DNA of 64,000 bases from Cercospora beticola (taxonomy: Eukaryota > Ascomycota > Dothideomycetes > Mycosphaerellales > Mycosphaerellaceae), in assembly GCF_033473495.1 (NCBI RefSeq), contig NC_088942.1, forward strand, positions 2,294,001 through 2,358,000, in the 5' to 3' direction. Numbering within the stretch: position 1 is the stretch's first letter; the number at the start of each line of letters is the position of its first letter. Both the position numbers and the translations under genes were made by a program. This document shows, one piece after another, positions 31,736 through 43,243 of the stretch. A model generated the notes under the pieces. It was not told the origin of the DNA. It ran no database searches and was given only the letters and a program-made list of their open reading frames with translations.

Positions 31736-33043
31736 TCAAGCCGCGACCTTCAGCACAGCTCTTCCTGGCAACTTGCCCGCAATCATGAGCTGGCAGAATT
31801 TATCCACGTCGTCGAGTGTGCCCTTGGTCAAGATGGGATGAACGAGATCGCGAGCGCAGAAGTCAAGGGCCTCTTCGACATCCTGGAAAGGGTCAGCGTA
31901 TGCTCGTCTGCGATCAGACCGATTGTTGCTCACCTTCAATGTACCAGTCACAGATCCAACAATATTGAGCCTCTTCAATGCCATCATGAGTGGCGGAGCA
32001 CCAGCGACCACGTCAGTCTCAGCCGGGAGGCCAACAGCTACCATTGTGCCTCCAGGCCTCAGAAGCGCAGGTCCCAAAGCATACGCAGCTCGGCTCGCCG
32101 CAATAACAATTGCACCATGAGCACCATACGTCGTCAACTTCTCCACCTCAGCAGCCAAGTCCTGCCCGGCCGTGAAATCGAGATAATGCTCCGCTCCGAG
32201 ATCTGTACAAAGCTTCCTCTTCTCTTCGCCGCCATCGATCGCAATTACTCTCATGCCGAGGGCCTTCGCATACTGCACAGCGAAGTGTCCTAGACCTCCT
32301 CCTGCACCAATAACAACGACCCATTGGCCCGGACGTACAGCGCTGCGCTTGCAGGCTGTGTATGCGGTCACGCCACCACACATGATAGGACCAGCCTCTT
32401 CGTCCAGCACGCCCTCGGGAATACGAGTGGCGTAGCGACCATCGGTGAGGCAGTATTCTTGGAAAGTGCCAGGCGCGGAGAAGCCCGAATTGATCTGGGA
32501 CTTGCAGTGCAATTCATCGGTACCATTGGTGCAGAATTCGCACTTTCGACAGGTAGAGACGACCCATTTGACTCCAGCTCGGTCACCGATCTACTGAGGC
32601 GTTAGCGAGACCAATAAAGATGAGGTCGTACTATGTAATGAATTGAAGTTTACCTTCCAGATGTCAGCCACGTCGGGATGAACAGCGACAACTTCGCCAG
32701 CGCCCTCGTGCCCAGCAATACCAGTTGTCTGCTCCATCATGGCAACACCGAATGCCTTCCATTCGTCGTGTATGAGGGACTTGTCGCTCGCACATAGACC
32801 AGTCCAGTTGATCTTGACAAGAATTTGCCCGGGACCGGGCTGCTGCGAGACGGGGACTGTCTTCACTGGTGCCGTAGCATCGTGGCCACTGCCGACTCGA
32901 ACAGCAGCTCGTTGTTCTTTAGGTAGACCTTTAGCAGTAGCTGACGCGCCATTGGTCCCATTGGTAGCAGCGTTGTCGTAGGTGAAAGGATCCCTATGTG
33001 GAACAGTCCAAAGACCGTCCGAGTGTTGACGAACGTGAGACAT
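31736..33043 (-). CDS. Zinc-containing alcohol dehydrogenase, three exons
   Basis: The exons are 33043-32654, 32590-31934 and 31882-31736, giving 397 residues. The second intron (51 nt) is a multiple of three without a stop, so a naive reading would retain it; removing it restores GTLKDVEEALDF as in other ADHs. Motifs are the catalytic zinc ligands (GLCASDKS, GHEGAGEV, MCGGVTAY), the structural zinc cysteines (CRKCEFCTNGTDELHC) and the nucleotide-binding VIGAGGGLGHFAVQYAKALG. It belongs to the fungal ADH1-like class, which interconverts primary alcohols and aldehydes with NAD(H). It has an N-terminal extension of about 50 residues rich in N, G, A and T compared with yeast ADH1. The start at 33043 (MSHVRQHSDGLW) was preferred to an in-frame ATG at 33091. 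Confidence 0.9.
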
Positions 33044-33693
33044 GTTAGCGAATTGCACTTTTCCCACCGCAGACAAACTCAGCAAATGCAATTGCTACGA
33101 CCTGCCAAATTTCAGCGCACCGGCTGAGACGAGAATAAATACCATGAAATCGTAGTCACCGTGTCATTACGCCTCACCCCGCAGCATAGAGTTGCCTTTG
33201 ATGCGCATCCCCACCACAACCCATTCGAGCTGTGCATCCAGAGAGGGGAACTTGATCCATCAGGCCCAGCATGTCGGTGTGCAGCACTGACACGAGTCGA
33301 CCGATGTGAGAGGTGTGAGAGCGCTACTGCTGTACCCCACAAGGCGAGCTCTTTCCTGCAGCAGATAGCTCACGCCTCCCATGCAGGGTTCGCAAAGAGT
33401 CCGTAGAAGCTGAAATGGTCTTCCAGTTGGTCGACCGCCGCTGTGTTATCAAAGTGCCCTGTGAGTCGATTGATGGCAACTGCAGTGCAGGAGAAGAACC
33501 CTACGAAGCCACCAGGACAAAGAAAGCCGCGCACGGGGCCTAGTGTAGAAATGCTTTTCATAGTCATGGCTGAGTCTATGCTACCGCTACATCTTCTACC
33601 GGCGCCTCGCTGTCGTACGTATGTCTCAACTCTCGATCCAAAGAGGATGCGAACACTGCGCAAAGCTATCATCAGCTAACACTGCTATGAAGC
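33044..33693. other. Intergenic
   Basis: This 650-base spacer separates the dehydrogenase gene from the 3' end of SEC24. Small frames on both strands show no homology. Confidence 0.4.
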
Positions 33694-36645
33694 TCATGAT
33701 ACCACCTTCTCTCGCAAGGTCCCGATGAACATGGCGCCCGATACTCCTTGATCAGCCCGATCCTCCACCAGCATAGTCTGTGCCCACAGCCGCAGACTTG
33801 GCTCGCCATCTTCTCTGATGAGGTAGAGCGGTGGGACTGTGATACTGCCGCAGCCTTTGCCACGATGGTCTCGGGATTTCTCGACAACCGCGCGTACACG
33901 CTCGTTCATTTCGCTGTCGAGAACGGGCAGTGACGTCTTGCCTTGCTTCAATTGGTTCTTGTCTTCGGTGCCAAAAACGTCGTTGATCAAAGCCGGCACA
34001 GCGTCACGACCCAGCCAGAGGAATTGTGTTTGTCCGTCGTCGATGAGGTACAATCCGAAAGGCACTATGTTGCCTGATGTGAGGTTCAAAGGAGGCGGCA
34101 TAACAATTGCGCCGGTCTCAGGATTTGGCAGACCGGCATCATCTGGCATGTCATGCAACGAGTACATTCGGGGGTAGATGTATTGCATCAGTAGTGGCAG
34201 TGGCAGTGTCGACAGCAAGCAAAGTGCTGCACTGCGGAGGTCGGTCGGGATCTGTGAGGACTTGCGGAGACCAAGCTAGAACGTATCAGTATTCTGTGGG
34301 AAGTCGAAGAGGAATTTGAACTTACATGTTTCATCAGACCCAAGAAGAGCATTGGCATTGCACGCATGTTGGCAGGGAACTGGAGACCACCACCGCCCAT
34401 GTTGCCTCCTCCAAGCTCTTTCTTGTATGTCTGAAGCAGCTCAACGATCTTGGCCTGCAATGCGTCACGAGCAGCATCGAGACCGCTGCTGAGCGCTCTC
34501 TCGACGGCCTTGTGTGCAAAGTAATGCGTAATCGCCTGCTGATCAGCTGAGGCGTACACATCTGCCATGTTTTGGGTGACAGGTATGCTCAGTGTCATCA
34601 CACGAATTCTCCGCTCGCCGTTGCACGTCGTGTGAAGAACACCGACTTGCAGGCACGCGAATGCTTTCGTTATGCTCTCGTCAATGGCAATCTCGACAAC
34701 ATATGCCTGGTCGCGGGGCATAGCTGGGAACGCGCAAAGGTCGCTGGACCGGTTGAAGAAGTTTCCGTAGAAGGCGCTTGGTCTGAGTCCAGTAGTAGTT
34801 CGCACGCGCAGAACAGCTTCAAGACCGATTTCGGATGACAGGTAGTCGCTGAACTCAGTAGCAAACTTGATCGCATCCTCCGTTCGTGCAGCATTCCAGG
34901 CTGGGTAGAAGTACGTTTGGCCACCAGTGTATCTCGGCAGGTTGCTCAAGCTCGCCACGTCCTGGTACTGCGCGCTGAACAAGAACATGTCAATCGACAC
35001 CTGTGTCTTGCTGCATTCCACGGCGAAGCTCTTGTAGAAACTGTTCTGCGTCTGGAGTAGACTGTTCTCTTTCGAGGTACCCAGCAACTTTTTGTCCTCG
35101 CGCATATCAAGTTTGCCGAAGCCAACATTTGGTAGCGATGCAGACAGGACTACGATCTTGCCTCCGATATGGCTGATCAGCTTGTGGCCCGCACGGAGAG
35201 CAGAACCCATCGCGCTGCTGTTGTTCTGTGTGTTGGCAAACATGCCCTGCAGTTTCTCCAAGAAGGCTTCGATGTTGGCGCGGCACTCAGTGAGATTGAC
35301 CAAAAGATCTTCAGGAGTCGGCAGGAAAGGTTCGTCCAGGTCGCTGACCACAAGCATCTTGGCTTCGTTGTTCTCGCCTCCATCTCGGGGAATGCTGAAG
35401 TAATGCAGCGAACTGTCGACTGCCATGAACCCCAATCGTGTCCTTCGATCTGTGTTCGGGATCCGATCCAGACTCTCCAAGATACATCGCGCAGCAGTTG
35501 CCAACAAGCCGCTCGTGACGCCAGAATAGCTGACGTCGAACAAGAAGAGGTAAATCAATGGTTGGGGCGCCCGAACCATGTATTCTTGAGGCGCAACGAA
35601 CTCGCTCACTGCGTAATTGAGTTCAGGTCTTTGCCAGCGGTCGACAGACTGCTGCTTCACACTGTCCCAATCGAAGCTTTGCGGTACGTCGTTTGTGAGG
35701 TTGCACATGTTACACCTCCACCGATGCGAGTGATCCAAGAAGCTCGCGAATGGGTTCATGTATGTTCGACATCTCCTGCATCGGGCAATGACCTGATCAT
35801 ACTGCACCGGTACGTCGTCCTCGGCATCGTGCAGCGCCGCATATGGTTGGATGATGAGTGCAAAAGGCAGCTTGCTCTTCTTGAGCAAGGAGTTCGTCGC
35901 CGGCATCGCGTTCAAAGTGGATCGGACGTATTTGGGCGAGCAGTTCGCGTGCGGCGAAGGCGTGACAGAAGACTGATCACCGCAATTAGCAGACATCCAC
36001 GAGAAAGCTCTGGACCATACTCACGTTCGGTGGGAGGATGATTGGAGGCGGAGCTTGGTCCAAGTCGCTAACATGGAAGGGCGCTCCTTGTACACTGATA
36101 TCCACTGGTTGTAATGGGTTCAGACGCATCTGTACGCCTTGCTGCTGGGGTGGAAGCGGCTGTGGTGCCTGCGCGCCCATTCCCATCTGTCCAAATTGCT
36201 GCGTCATGCCGGCTACGCCAGGTTGCCCAGGTGTCGGATATCCAGGCGCAGGAGCCTCGTACCCGCCTTGACCGCCATAGGGAGGCTGTGGGAAGCCAGC
36301 ACTCTGAGGCGCTGGGCTGCCCATTCCAGGCGCTCCGTAAGCTGGCTGCTGGGGCATGCCATACTGTGCTTGTTGTGGCTCTACAGGTTGAGCCTGGTAT
36401 CCGTAGCCCCCATACGGTGCTTGTGCGGCTGGCTGGCCTGGATATGCCCCTCCTGCTGGCGGCACACCTCCTGCCGCTGCATTTCCCCCAGCACCAAATT
36501 CGTATGCTTGTCCAGCATATCCGCGCTTCTTCTTTGCTGGAGCTGCTGCGGGCGCAGGCTGCTGTTGACCATAATCATCTCCTGGAGCGTACTGTCCATC
36601 TTCGGGATTGGGCGCGCCATCGTAAGGCGGCTGTGGAGATGCCAT
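33694..36645 (-). CDS. SEC24: COPII coat cargo adaptor Sec24, three exons
   Basis: The exons are 36645-36025, 35972-34326 and 34275-33694, with introns of 52 and 50 nt, both in phase 0. The product has 949 residues. The N-terminus (about 1-200) is low complexity, rich in P, G, Q, A and Y. It is followed by [20 protein letters not shown], the zinc finger ([11 protein letters not shown]...CNMCNLTND), the trunk ([20 protein letters not shown]), the beta-sandwich and helical regions, and a gelsolin-like end ([18 protein letters not shown]). This is the full Sec24 domain order. Sec24 partners Sec23 in the COPII inner coat and selects cargo at ER exit sites. No defect was seen. The gene is followed by a long intergenic region on its 5' side. 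Confidence 0.96.
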
Positions 36646-39600
36646 GGCGTCGAATTATCTCCCCCGGCGGCTTGTCGAGCTCCCTTGCGCTGAGTGTGAA
36701 CAGAGCGGGAGCGCAGCGAAGGAGCCAAGGACGAAGACGGATGGAAGAAGGGCGAGGAGCCGCTCCAGGCGACAGTGTTTAGGGGTCGGTGTTGTAACGT
36801 GGCGGAAGGTGAAGTAGGAGCAATGTTTAGATGCGGTTCGAGGGGAAACCAAGCTTCACATGCCACTGGGGTGAACAAGTCGCACAAGCTCACAATTCGA
36901 GCTCCTTCAAGAAATCAGATTTGTGCATTTTATCTTACGGAACCATCTATCGACTACTCGACCGCGCACAATTTTGGAGTCCTTCGGCAACCGGTCGACT
37001 GTGATAGCTCGTTGCAATCGTCGCCAAGCGCCAGCTGGTATTTGGTGTCCAAAGGTCCAGTCCCGAACACCTGGCTCCAAACACAATGACGAAATGATGC
37101 CTTGATGCCTGACGATGCAGCAATACCAGTACTGTACTGTATCTGGAGAATATCAGTCCACCGTATGCAAATGGTAGTCATGAGGCCTTTGCATGGAGTG
37201 AGCGAATGGAGGGCTTCTTATCGACTACGACTAGAATGCCTTGATTAAAGGTGCCTTGGACCGTAAACCTCTGTCTCGGCTGAAAGACTTCTACATAAGG
37301 CCGGGTAGACCCTCATTGATGTTATTATAGGACTGTTGACGGTCTCGCGGCGGGCACATCGAATAAATCGTATCACTGGAAACTGCGTTGGCTCGAGCAT
37401 GCGAGACAGTCCTTCGATCTCTCTCGAAGTCTCATCTCTACCCATTGCATTACAGTAGATCGTGTTGAGAACTCTTGCCTGCTTGTCTCAGATGATGTTC
37501 TTTGCCAGAAACAGATCCGCCTCGAGATCACGGCTTCGACTGCAGTGAGATACACCTGGAAGGTTGTCACGACTATCAAAGCTCGGGTGCCATAATATTG
37601 CACGAGAAGAGCTCGTGATCGATGGGTTTCGTCAACATCGGTGCACATCCGAGAAAGGTCGAGTCGTTCCAATACAGCCGCTTGGCGCAGTACCCGAGTC
37701 CGTAGCACTGGCGGCTGGTGCTGAATCGCCTGACAGATATGGTGCCCACGTACATACGTGCCGAGCACAGCGTCTACGTCTCGATAGCTTGCCTGCATGA
37801 CCAGAGCACTGGGTGTGAATTGGAGAACTGACCAGGTGGCGGCGACGGCGGTTGCCATAGGCTCTGCAATGGATGCAGAAGGAGCGATGTCTACCCAGGC
37901 ACCACATCTCTCTTTTCGACATCACCCATTGCTCATGACACAACTTCGCCCTCTCGTGTGGTACTCATCTTGCAGGCAACCAGCGGTCGCGCACGAATAT
38001 GCACGATATCTGTTCGCTGCTGTGTAAGGTCACGACTGTCACATTGGCTGTCGGCGCACATGGCAACTGGGGAGCTTCGTGAAGCGGCCATCAAGGGCCT
38101 GGACCGGCAAGCCTAAAATAAGAGGTCGCTGCTATTACGGAGAATCCAAGGAGTATGCGTGTTGCGAGACGAAGGTTGCGGTGGCATGGTGGCCGGAGAG
38201 GAGAGCGAAGCAGTGGCTGGTGGCTGGTGTTGGCGAACATCCACACGGAACGAGTCAGCACAAGCGAAAGCGGTCGATGATGGAAGCCGGAGCACGAGCA
38301 CCTGACGATGACAGTACCAACAACACATCTCCCAACACTGCTTGGAACACGCTGTCATGGCCGCTCTCATCCCCAATCCGCCGAGAATCCCACCTAGCCA
38401 GTCGTGCGCTCAACATGTTTTCACTTTGCACGCTGCATCGATTCCCTCCTCTTGGGCGCAGTAACTTTCATTGGGTACCTGGACTAGATGTACTTTGGTA
38501 CTCGCCCTTGCATTGCACGATTGCTCGTCAAGCACGCTAGCCTTAGCTGCAGCCGACCTGCAACATGTCGTTAAGCCGAAGATCCTCTTGCGTTATCACG
38601 ATTGGTCTTCACAAGACAGTTGAGGTACACGCGCCTGCAGGTATGGAGTACGAACGACGGCGGCAACATCTTCACTCTTCACGATGCCGTCGCAGCGGCT
38701 ACGCGATGTCGCACTCCGCGCGCGCTGGCGCCCTTGACGCCGTCACCGCCAGACGGAGCCGTTTCGAGGAGAAGCTGCATCCCGGTCGGGCGTGTCAACG
38801 ACACTCGTTAGCTGGCACGCCGAGCGTAGGAGCTCGCACGCTTGCAACGCAGGCACACCCCACCGGTCAGCGCTGGAGTCGCGCCGAACACGCTGCCGTC
38901 GTCAGCGCGAGCAGCGCCGGCGTGCGACGCAGAGTCGTTCATGCGCTGCGCGTGCCGCTCGCGCTCGAGCGTGGGGATCCAGTGAGACCAGCAGAGAGAG
39001 CCTTCACGCGCGTGTTCCTGTTCCTGGTCCTGTCCTGTCGACGGCCCATAAGGTTTGTTCGCTAGCGAGGTACATCCACGAGATCCCAACCCCATCCTTT
39101 TTCGCAACCAAGCCGCGCAGCAGACTGTCGCTCGTGTGAGAGGAGCTTATCACGCTCCCGACGACTTCCGAGCGGCCAGACATCACCACTGGAGGTTTGA
39201 CGATTGCAGCCAGGACCATACCGCAGCAGCGCAGCAGCTCGTCAGGCATCCGCAACGTCCAGCGCGCGAGGGCGTCAGCCGTCCGTCTGGATCGGCGGCC
39301 GCCAACGACGAATGCGCCTCAGATTCTCTCGCGCAGATCTGCGTTAGGCGCTTTTGGGCCTGCAACCAACCTTGCCGCCCCACCAGCGAGTACATGGTCC
39401 CCTCCACCAGCGCTGCGCTGCTGCGTTCGCCGTGCGTCGGACCAGCCTCTGCGACGTCTGCTTTTCTGCCCTCCCCGCCCATGCTTTCTGTGCCTGCACT
39501 CGAACGTCAGATCGTGTGGCGGGCATCCTGGGCGTGCTGCAGTCGGGCGCAGTCTGTTTCAAACCGTACCTTATCAATCGTCAGCGTCTAGCCGCGCCCG

Positions 39601-39982
39601 CCTGCACACTATTCTCATCTCATCGCTCTTCTGCGCCTTCCCGCACGCTCTGCATGTTCACGACTGACGACGACACGCCTGCTCCGGAGCTCTTCCGCTC
39701 GAGTCCCTCCCTCACGCCCGTTGGTCCAACGCGTATGCATCCTCAATTGCGCACGATCCCAGCCTTACGCTCTCGGCTCGTGCCCACCATCCTGGGATAT
39801 ACGCTCATCACATCACCGCTGCACGTATAGCGACCGCGCGGGCACATGACGAGTGAGGGAAGCAGCCTGGCGACGATCGGCTGAGACGACCCTCATTCCT
39901 TTTGCACCCGAGCGACGTCTTCGAAGTTGCACAACTGCGGTGGTCAGCTGTCCAGCAGTCGTCGCCGTCCGCTGCCACGCAA
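36646..39982. other. Very long intergenic region upstream of a transcription factor gene
   Basis: This stretch of 3.3 kb is the longest gene-free part of the window. It separates divergent SEC24 and the C2H2 factor. Overlapping frames of 100-190 residues occur on both strands (for example 37373-37858 minus and 38079-38540 plus), but none shows homology, spliced structure or a good start. From about 38600 the sequence is CG-rich and pyrimidine-rich, with many short frames. It could be a long promoter and 5' leader of the regulator. Confidence 0.5.
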
Positions 39983-42188
39983 ATGGCCTCTTTCTCTGCC
40001 GTGAATACTGGTCTGCCTACTTCTGAGGCTGCTCCAGTTGCCAGAGTGCCCACGCCGTCGACTCCCAAGCCCGCCTCGAGCGAGCCCGAACGAGCGCCCC
40101 CACCGATCAAGGCCGACGAATCGTGTCCCAACACGCCCACCAAGGACAACTTCGCGGGCGTTGCCGGGCAGAAATCACTTCCAGATGGAGCGGCAAAGGC
40201 ACCTGGAACTCCGGACCACACGGAAGCGACAGGCGCTGTGAAGAGAAGCGCTTCGCACATGGAGGATGTGGAGATGGGCGATGCAGATGCGGGAGAGATC
40301 AACGTCGAAGACGATGGGTCGGACGACGAAAGTGTGGACGGAGATGGCCAAAGGTCATCGAAAAAGAAGAAGGGGCAACGATTCTTCTGCACTGACTTCC
40401 CTCCATGTCAGCTCAGCTTTACACGAAGTGAGCACTTGGCTCGACATATACGGTAGGTCGCAAGCGTCATCGATATAGGCACAAGTAGGGACTGATCATG
40501 TTTGCAGGAAACACACCGGAGAACGACCTTTCCAGTGTCACTGCTCGCGTCGCTTCTCTCGTCTGGACAATCTTCGCCAGCATGCGCAGACAGTGCATGT
40601 GAACGAAGAGATTCCAGCTGAGTCGCTTGCGGCAACAAGCACTAGGTTTCAACGACAGATCCGCACAGACCGAGTCCGTCCCCCAAACAGTCGTTCGCGC
40701 GCCTCGACACTTGGAAGCTCCGGAGGTGGCAGCCATTCGCGAGGTCATGGCCGCAATCTGTCGACATCCAGTATTGGGTCGACGACTTCGAGCCTCGCTG
40801 GTGATGACGACTACCGTCGACGACCGCAGCCTTTAGCCATGGCAAGCAATGATGGCGCTGCTCGGGCTCGCCTTTCGCTTGAGACGTACAACACGCTCAA
40901 CGGAACCCCTGGCCAACAATACATCTACTACAACCAGTCTCCCACTGGGTACAGTACCCCCACTACAGCAGCGTACTCAACTGGCGGGCAGAGTCCTCGC
41001 TTCCAGTCCGGCATGCCCTCGCCTTCTGGCTCGACAATCTCAAGGAACTCCTTCTACAATGGTTCTCGGCACAGCAGGAGGCTCTCTGTGCCATCGGCCG
41101 CGAACCCATATCAGACGCCCGGCATGCCTTACAATCAACCACCATATTTCAGCTCGCTGCCCTCCGGAACGTCTGCAAACTTCTCCCAAAATAGCAGCGT
41201 GTTCGCCAGCCCAACAAGCTCAGTGTTCTCTCATGGGCGACGCGAGTCCGAAAGTGAGATGGAGTACAGGCGGCGTACCTGGCATCCCAGCACGAATTCG
41301 CAGTACGCTCAACGACCGGCCACGAGCGGTCTGACGTATCACCAGACGCCCGACGAACCGCGACCAGCATTTACCCAGCACCAAGCAGCAAGTCAGATGA
41401 CAAGGCTGCCAGGCATTGAAAGTTTCGATCACGCTCCGCCACCAGGAGTACGACCACCCCCACCGGCTGATACGGTCATGTCCGACGCATCGCCAAGGCC
41501 GATGAGCTCTGGAAGGGAACTGCAACAGGGACTGACCAGGCTGGACATCACTGCCGCGAATGCACCTGTCGAGGGACAATGGCAGGCACATCAGTTGCCG
41601 CCACCGCACCAACAGGGCTTCCATCAGCAAGCACCTCCACCTCATCTCGCCCAATATGGTCAAGTGAAGCATGTATCGATGCCTGAGCCACCGGTCACCC
41701 CTCGTAGGAACAAACGCAATGCTTGGTATGGCGGGCCGATCACACCTGGGCAGCCTGCACCGGCGCAGCCTTACATGATTCATCGGCCATCGCCAGAGGA
41801 TTCTGGCAGCAGTGATGGAGTGCCGACTCCTTCCACCTCTCAGGTGAATGAATACCATCCTGTTATTGTCAATCCTAGTGGAACGGCAGAATACCCACCA
41901 CCAGGCACAGCTATTACCACTGATGACCAGCAGAAGGTATACTACAGTGCTCCCAGCGGGCATACGCAACACAAGTCCGACCGTGTACGCATGGATTCTG
42001 GCTATCAGATTTATCACTCTCAGGAGCAACAGCAACCCCACCAAACTTATGCGCTGCAATCTGGCCACGACCCACGATTTGCGCAGCAGCAATACGCTCC
42101 GCAGCCGAATAACGACATGTCCAAGCTGGACGCGCTCGTCGCTGTCGCCACGAGCGAGGGAACTCGCGCCACTGAGCATAGACCTTGA
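39983..42188 (+). CDS. C2H2 zinc-finger transcription factor, two exons
   Basis: Exon 1 is 39983-40452, the intron is 40453-40507 (55 nt) and exon 2 is 40508-42188, giving 716 residues. The intron interrupts the DNA-binding region exactly between HIR and KHTGERPF. The first finger has ligands in [11 protein letters not shown]...HLARHIRKH, the second in CHCSRRF...LRQHAQTVH. The spacings C-x5-C and C-x-C are not the usual C-x2-4-C. An acidic/serine block and a basic [11 protein letters not shown] stretch precede the fingers. After them is [15 protein letters not shown], then a long low-complexity tail rich in P, Q, S, Y and H. This organisation is shared by a conserved Pezizomycotina group related to yeast stress/carbon regulators. 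I do not give a symbol. Target genes are unknown. The ATG at 39983 was chosen; the frame is open back to a TTG at 39902. Confidence 0.85.
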
Positions 42189-42896
42189 TGGGCGAGACAA
42201 AACCACTCACCTAGACTGCCGACACCGTTTCCTTTCTACCACTTTAACGACTGATGACGAAGACACGACTTTTTCTTGGCAACGCTGAACATGAAACGAC
42301 CGCACGAATATTTCTACTCTCCCGAGCGTTTTGCAACACGGAAATGCATGGAGGATCGAGGCCCTGGATTATGGGAATCTTGCTTGACTCTTCAACGATG
42401 GCATGAATCATGTGGATTGGAAAGGAAGATACCCAAGGACGACCGTTTCACAACGAAGCTGCGCAGCATATTCTTTTACTACTTATTCTTTGATTTAGAC
42501 AACTTTTCCGCCGAACCATGATGCGACTTGTTTTTGTTCAGATTGGAGGTCATTTGATTCTGCTTGATACCTCTTGCTACTTTGGCCTTGCGCAGAAGCT
42601 TTCTTTATTGGGACGTGGATGTTGTGTTTGGCAAAGAGTGTGACAATGCAAGATCCAAAGGATGTTGTGTTGTAGCCTCTTTCTATGCAGCATTATCATC
42701 AATGATCTCCCCTTCAATCTCTACTGTTCCGTCCCATGTGAGAGCCACGATGTACGTTCCGCCCTTGAGAAGCCATTCGGAAGAAGGACGTGCGGGCATG
42801 ATCTACATGGGTCTCTGGGGCTCTTATAGTCGCCAATTAGATTCCAGAGCAGAGAAATTGTGCCTTCCATGAGCGATAGGTGTCAAGCCATGCTGG

Positions 42897-43103
42897 TTGC
42901 GGACAGCAAAGTGGAAACTTGGAAATAAGCACAATTTGCGATCTCTCTCGCGAACTTGATCCACGATTACGTCGCTTGTCGAGATAGAGCGCCGTAGCTA
43001 CGCTATACAAGGCAGAGAGACGAGGATCGAAAGGGCACTCGACTTTCTGGGCGGAGGAGTACGCAATGTTCATTCTAGTTCCTGTTTTGCTTTCTGGTGG
43101 AAG
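42897..43103 (-). repeat. Dispersed 207-bp repeat, copy 2
   Basis: This segment starts TTGCGGACAGCAAAGTGG and ends TTTTGCTTTCTGGTGGAAG. It is the reverse complement of the 6594-6800 copy over its full length with few differences, and it matches 17481-17684 in the same orientation. It lies about 140 bases upstream of the RAD54 start. Confidence 0.75.
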
Positions 43104-43160
43104 CATGGGGCTCATCACATCACATGACGTCGTGACAATGATCGTCTAGCGTGTTTGTCG

Positions 43161-43166
43161 ACGCGT
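43161..43166. promoter_or_regulatory. MCB-like box (ACGCGT) upstream of RAD54
   Basis: The hexamer ACGCGT, the MBF (Mbp1/Swi6) recognition core in yeasts, lies about 80 bases before the RAD54 ATG. In yeasts such boxes drive G1/S expression of DNA replication and repair genes. A single hexamer is weak evidence on its own. Confidence 0.4.
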
Positions 43167-43243
43167 CTGCCTCGACCGCGAGTGGCGACTCCCACGCGAT
43201 CTCTTTTCCACACACGCATCATGTTTCGCACAACACTACCAAC

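Larger units (their letters stand above)
42189..43243. other. Intergenic with a dispersed repeat copy and RAD54 promoter
   Basis: This 1.06-kb spacer between two plus-strand genes holds the repeat copy at 42897-43103 and, just after it, an ACGCGT box (listed separately). No other gene is supported. Confidence 0.5.

Noticed and set aside
37373..37858. 161-codon minus-strand frame
   Set aside because: It has an ATG but no recognisable domain, no splice partners and unremarkable composition; kept as possible noise.
41220..42206. 328-codon minus-strand open frame
   Set aside because: It is antisense to the low-complexity tail of the C2H2 factor and does not resemble a protein family.
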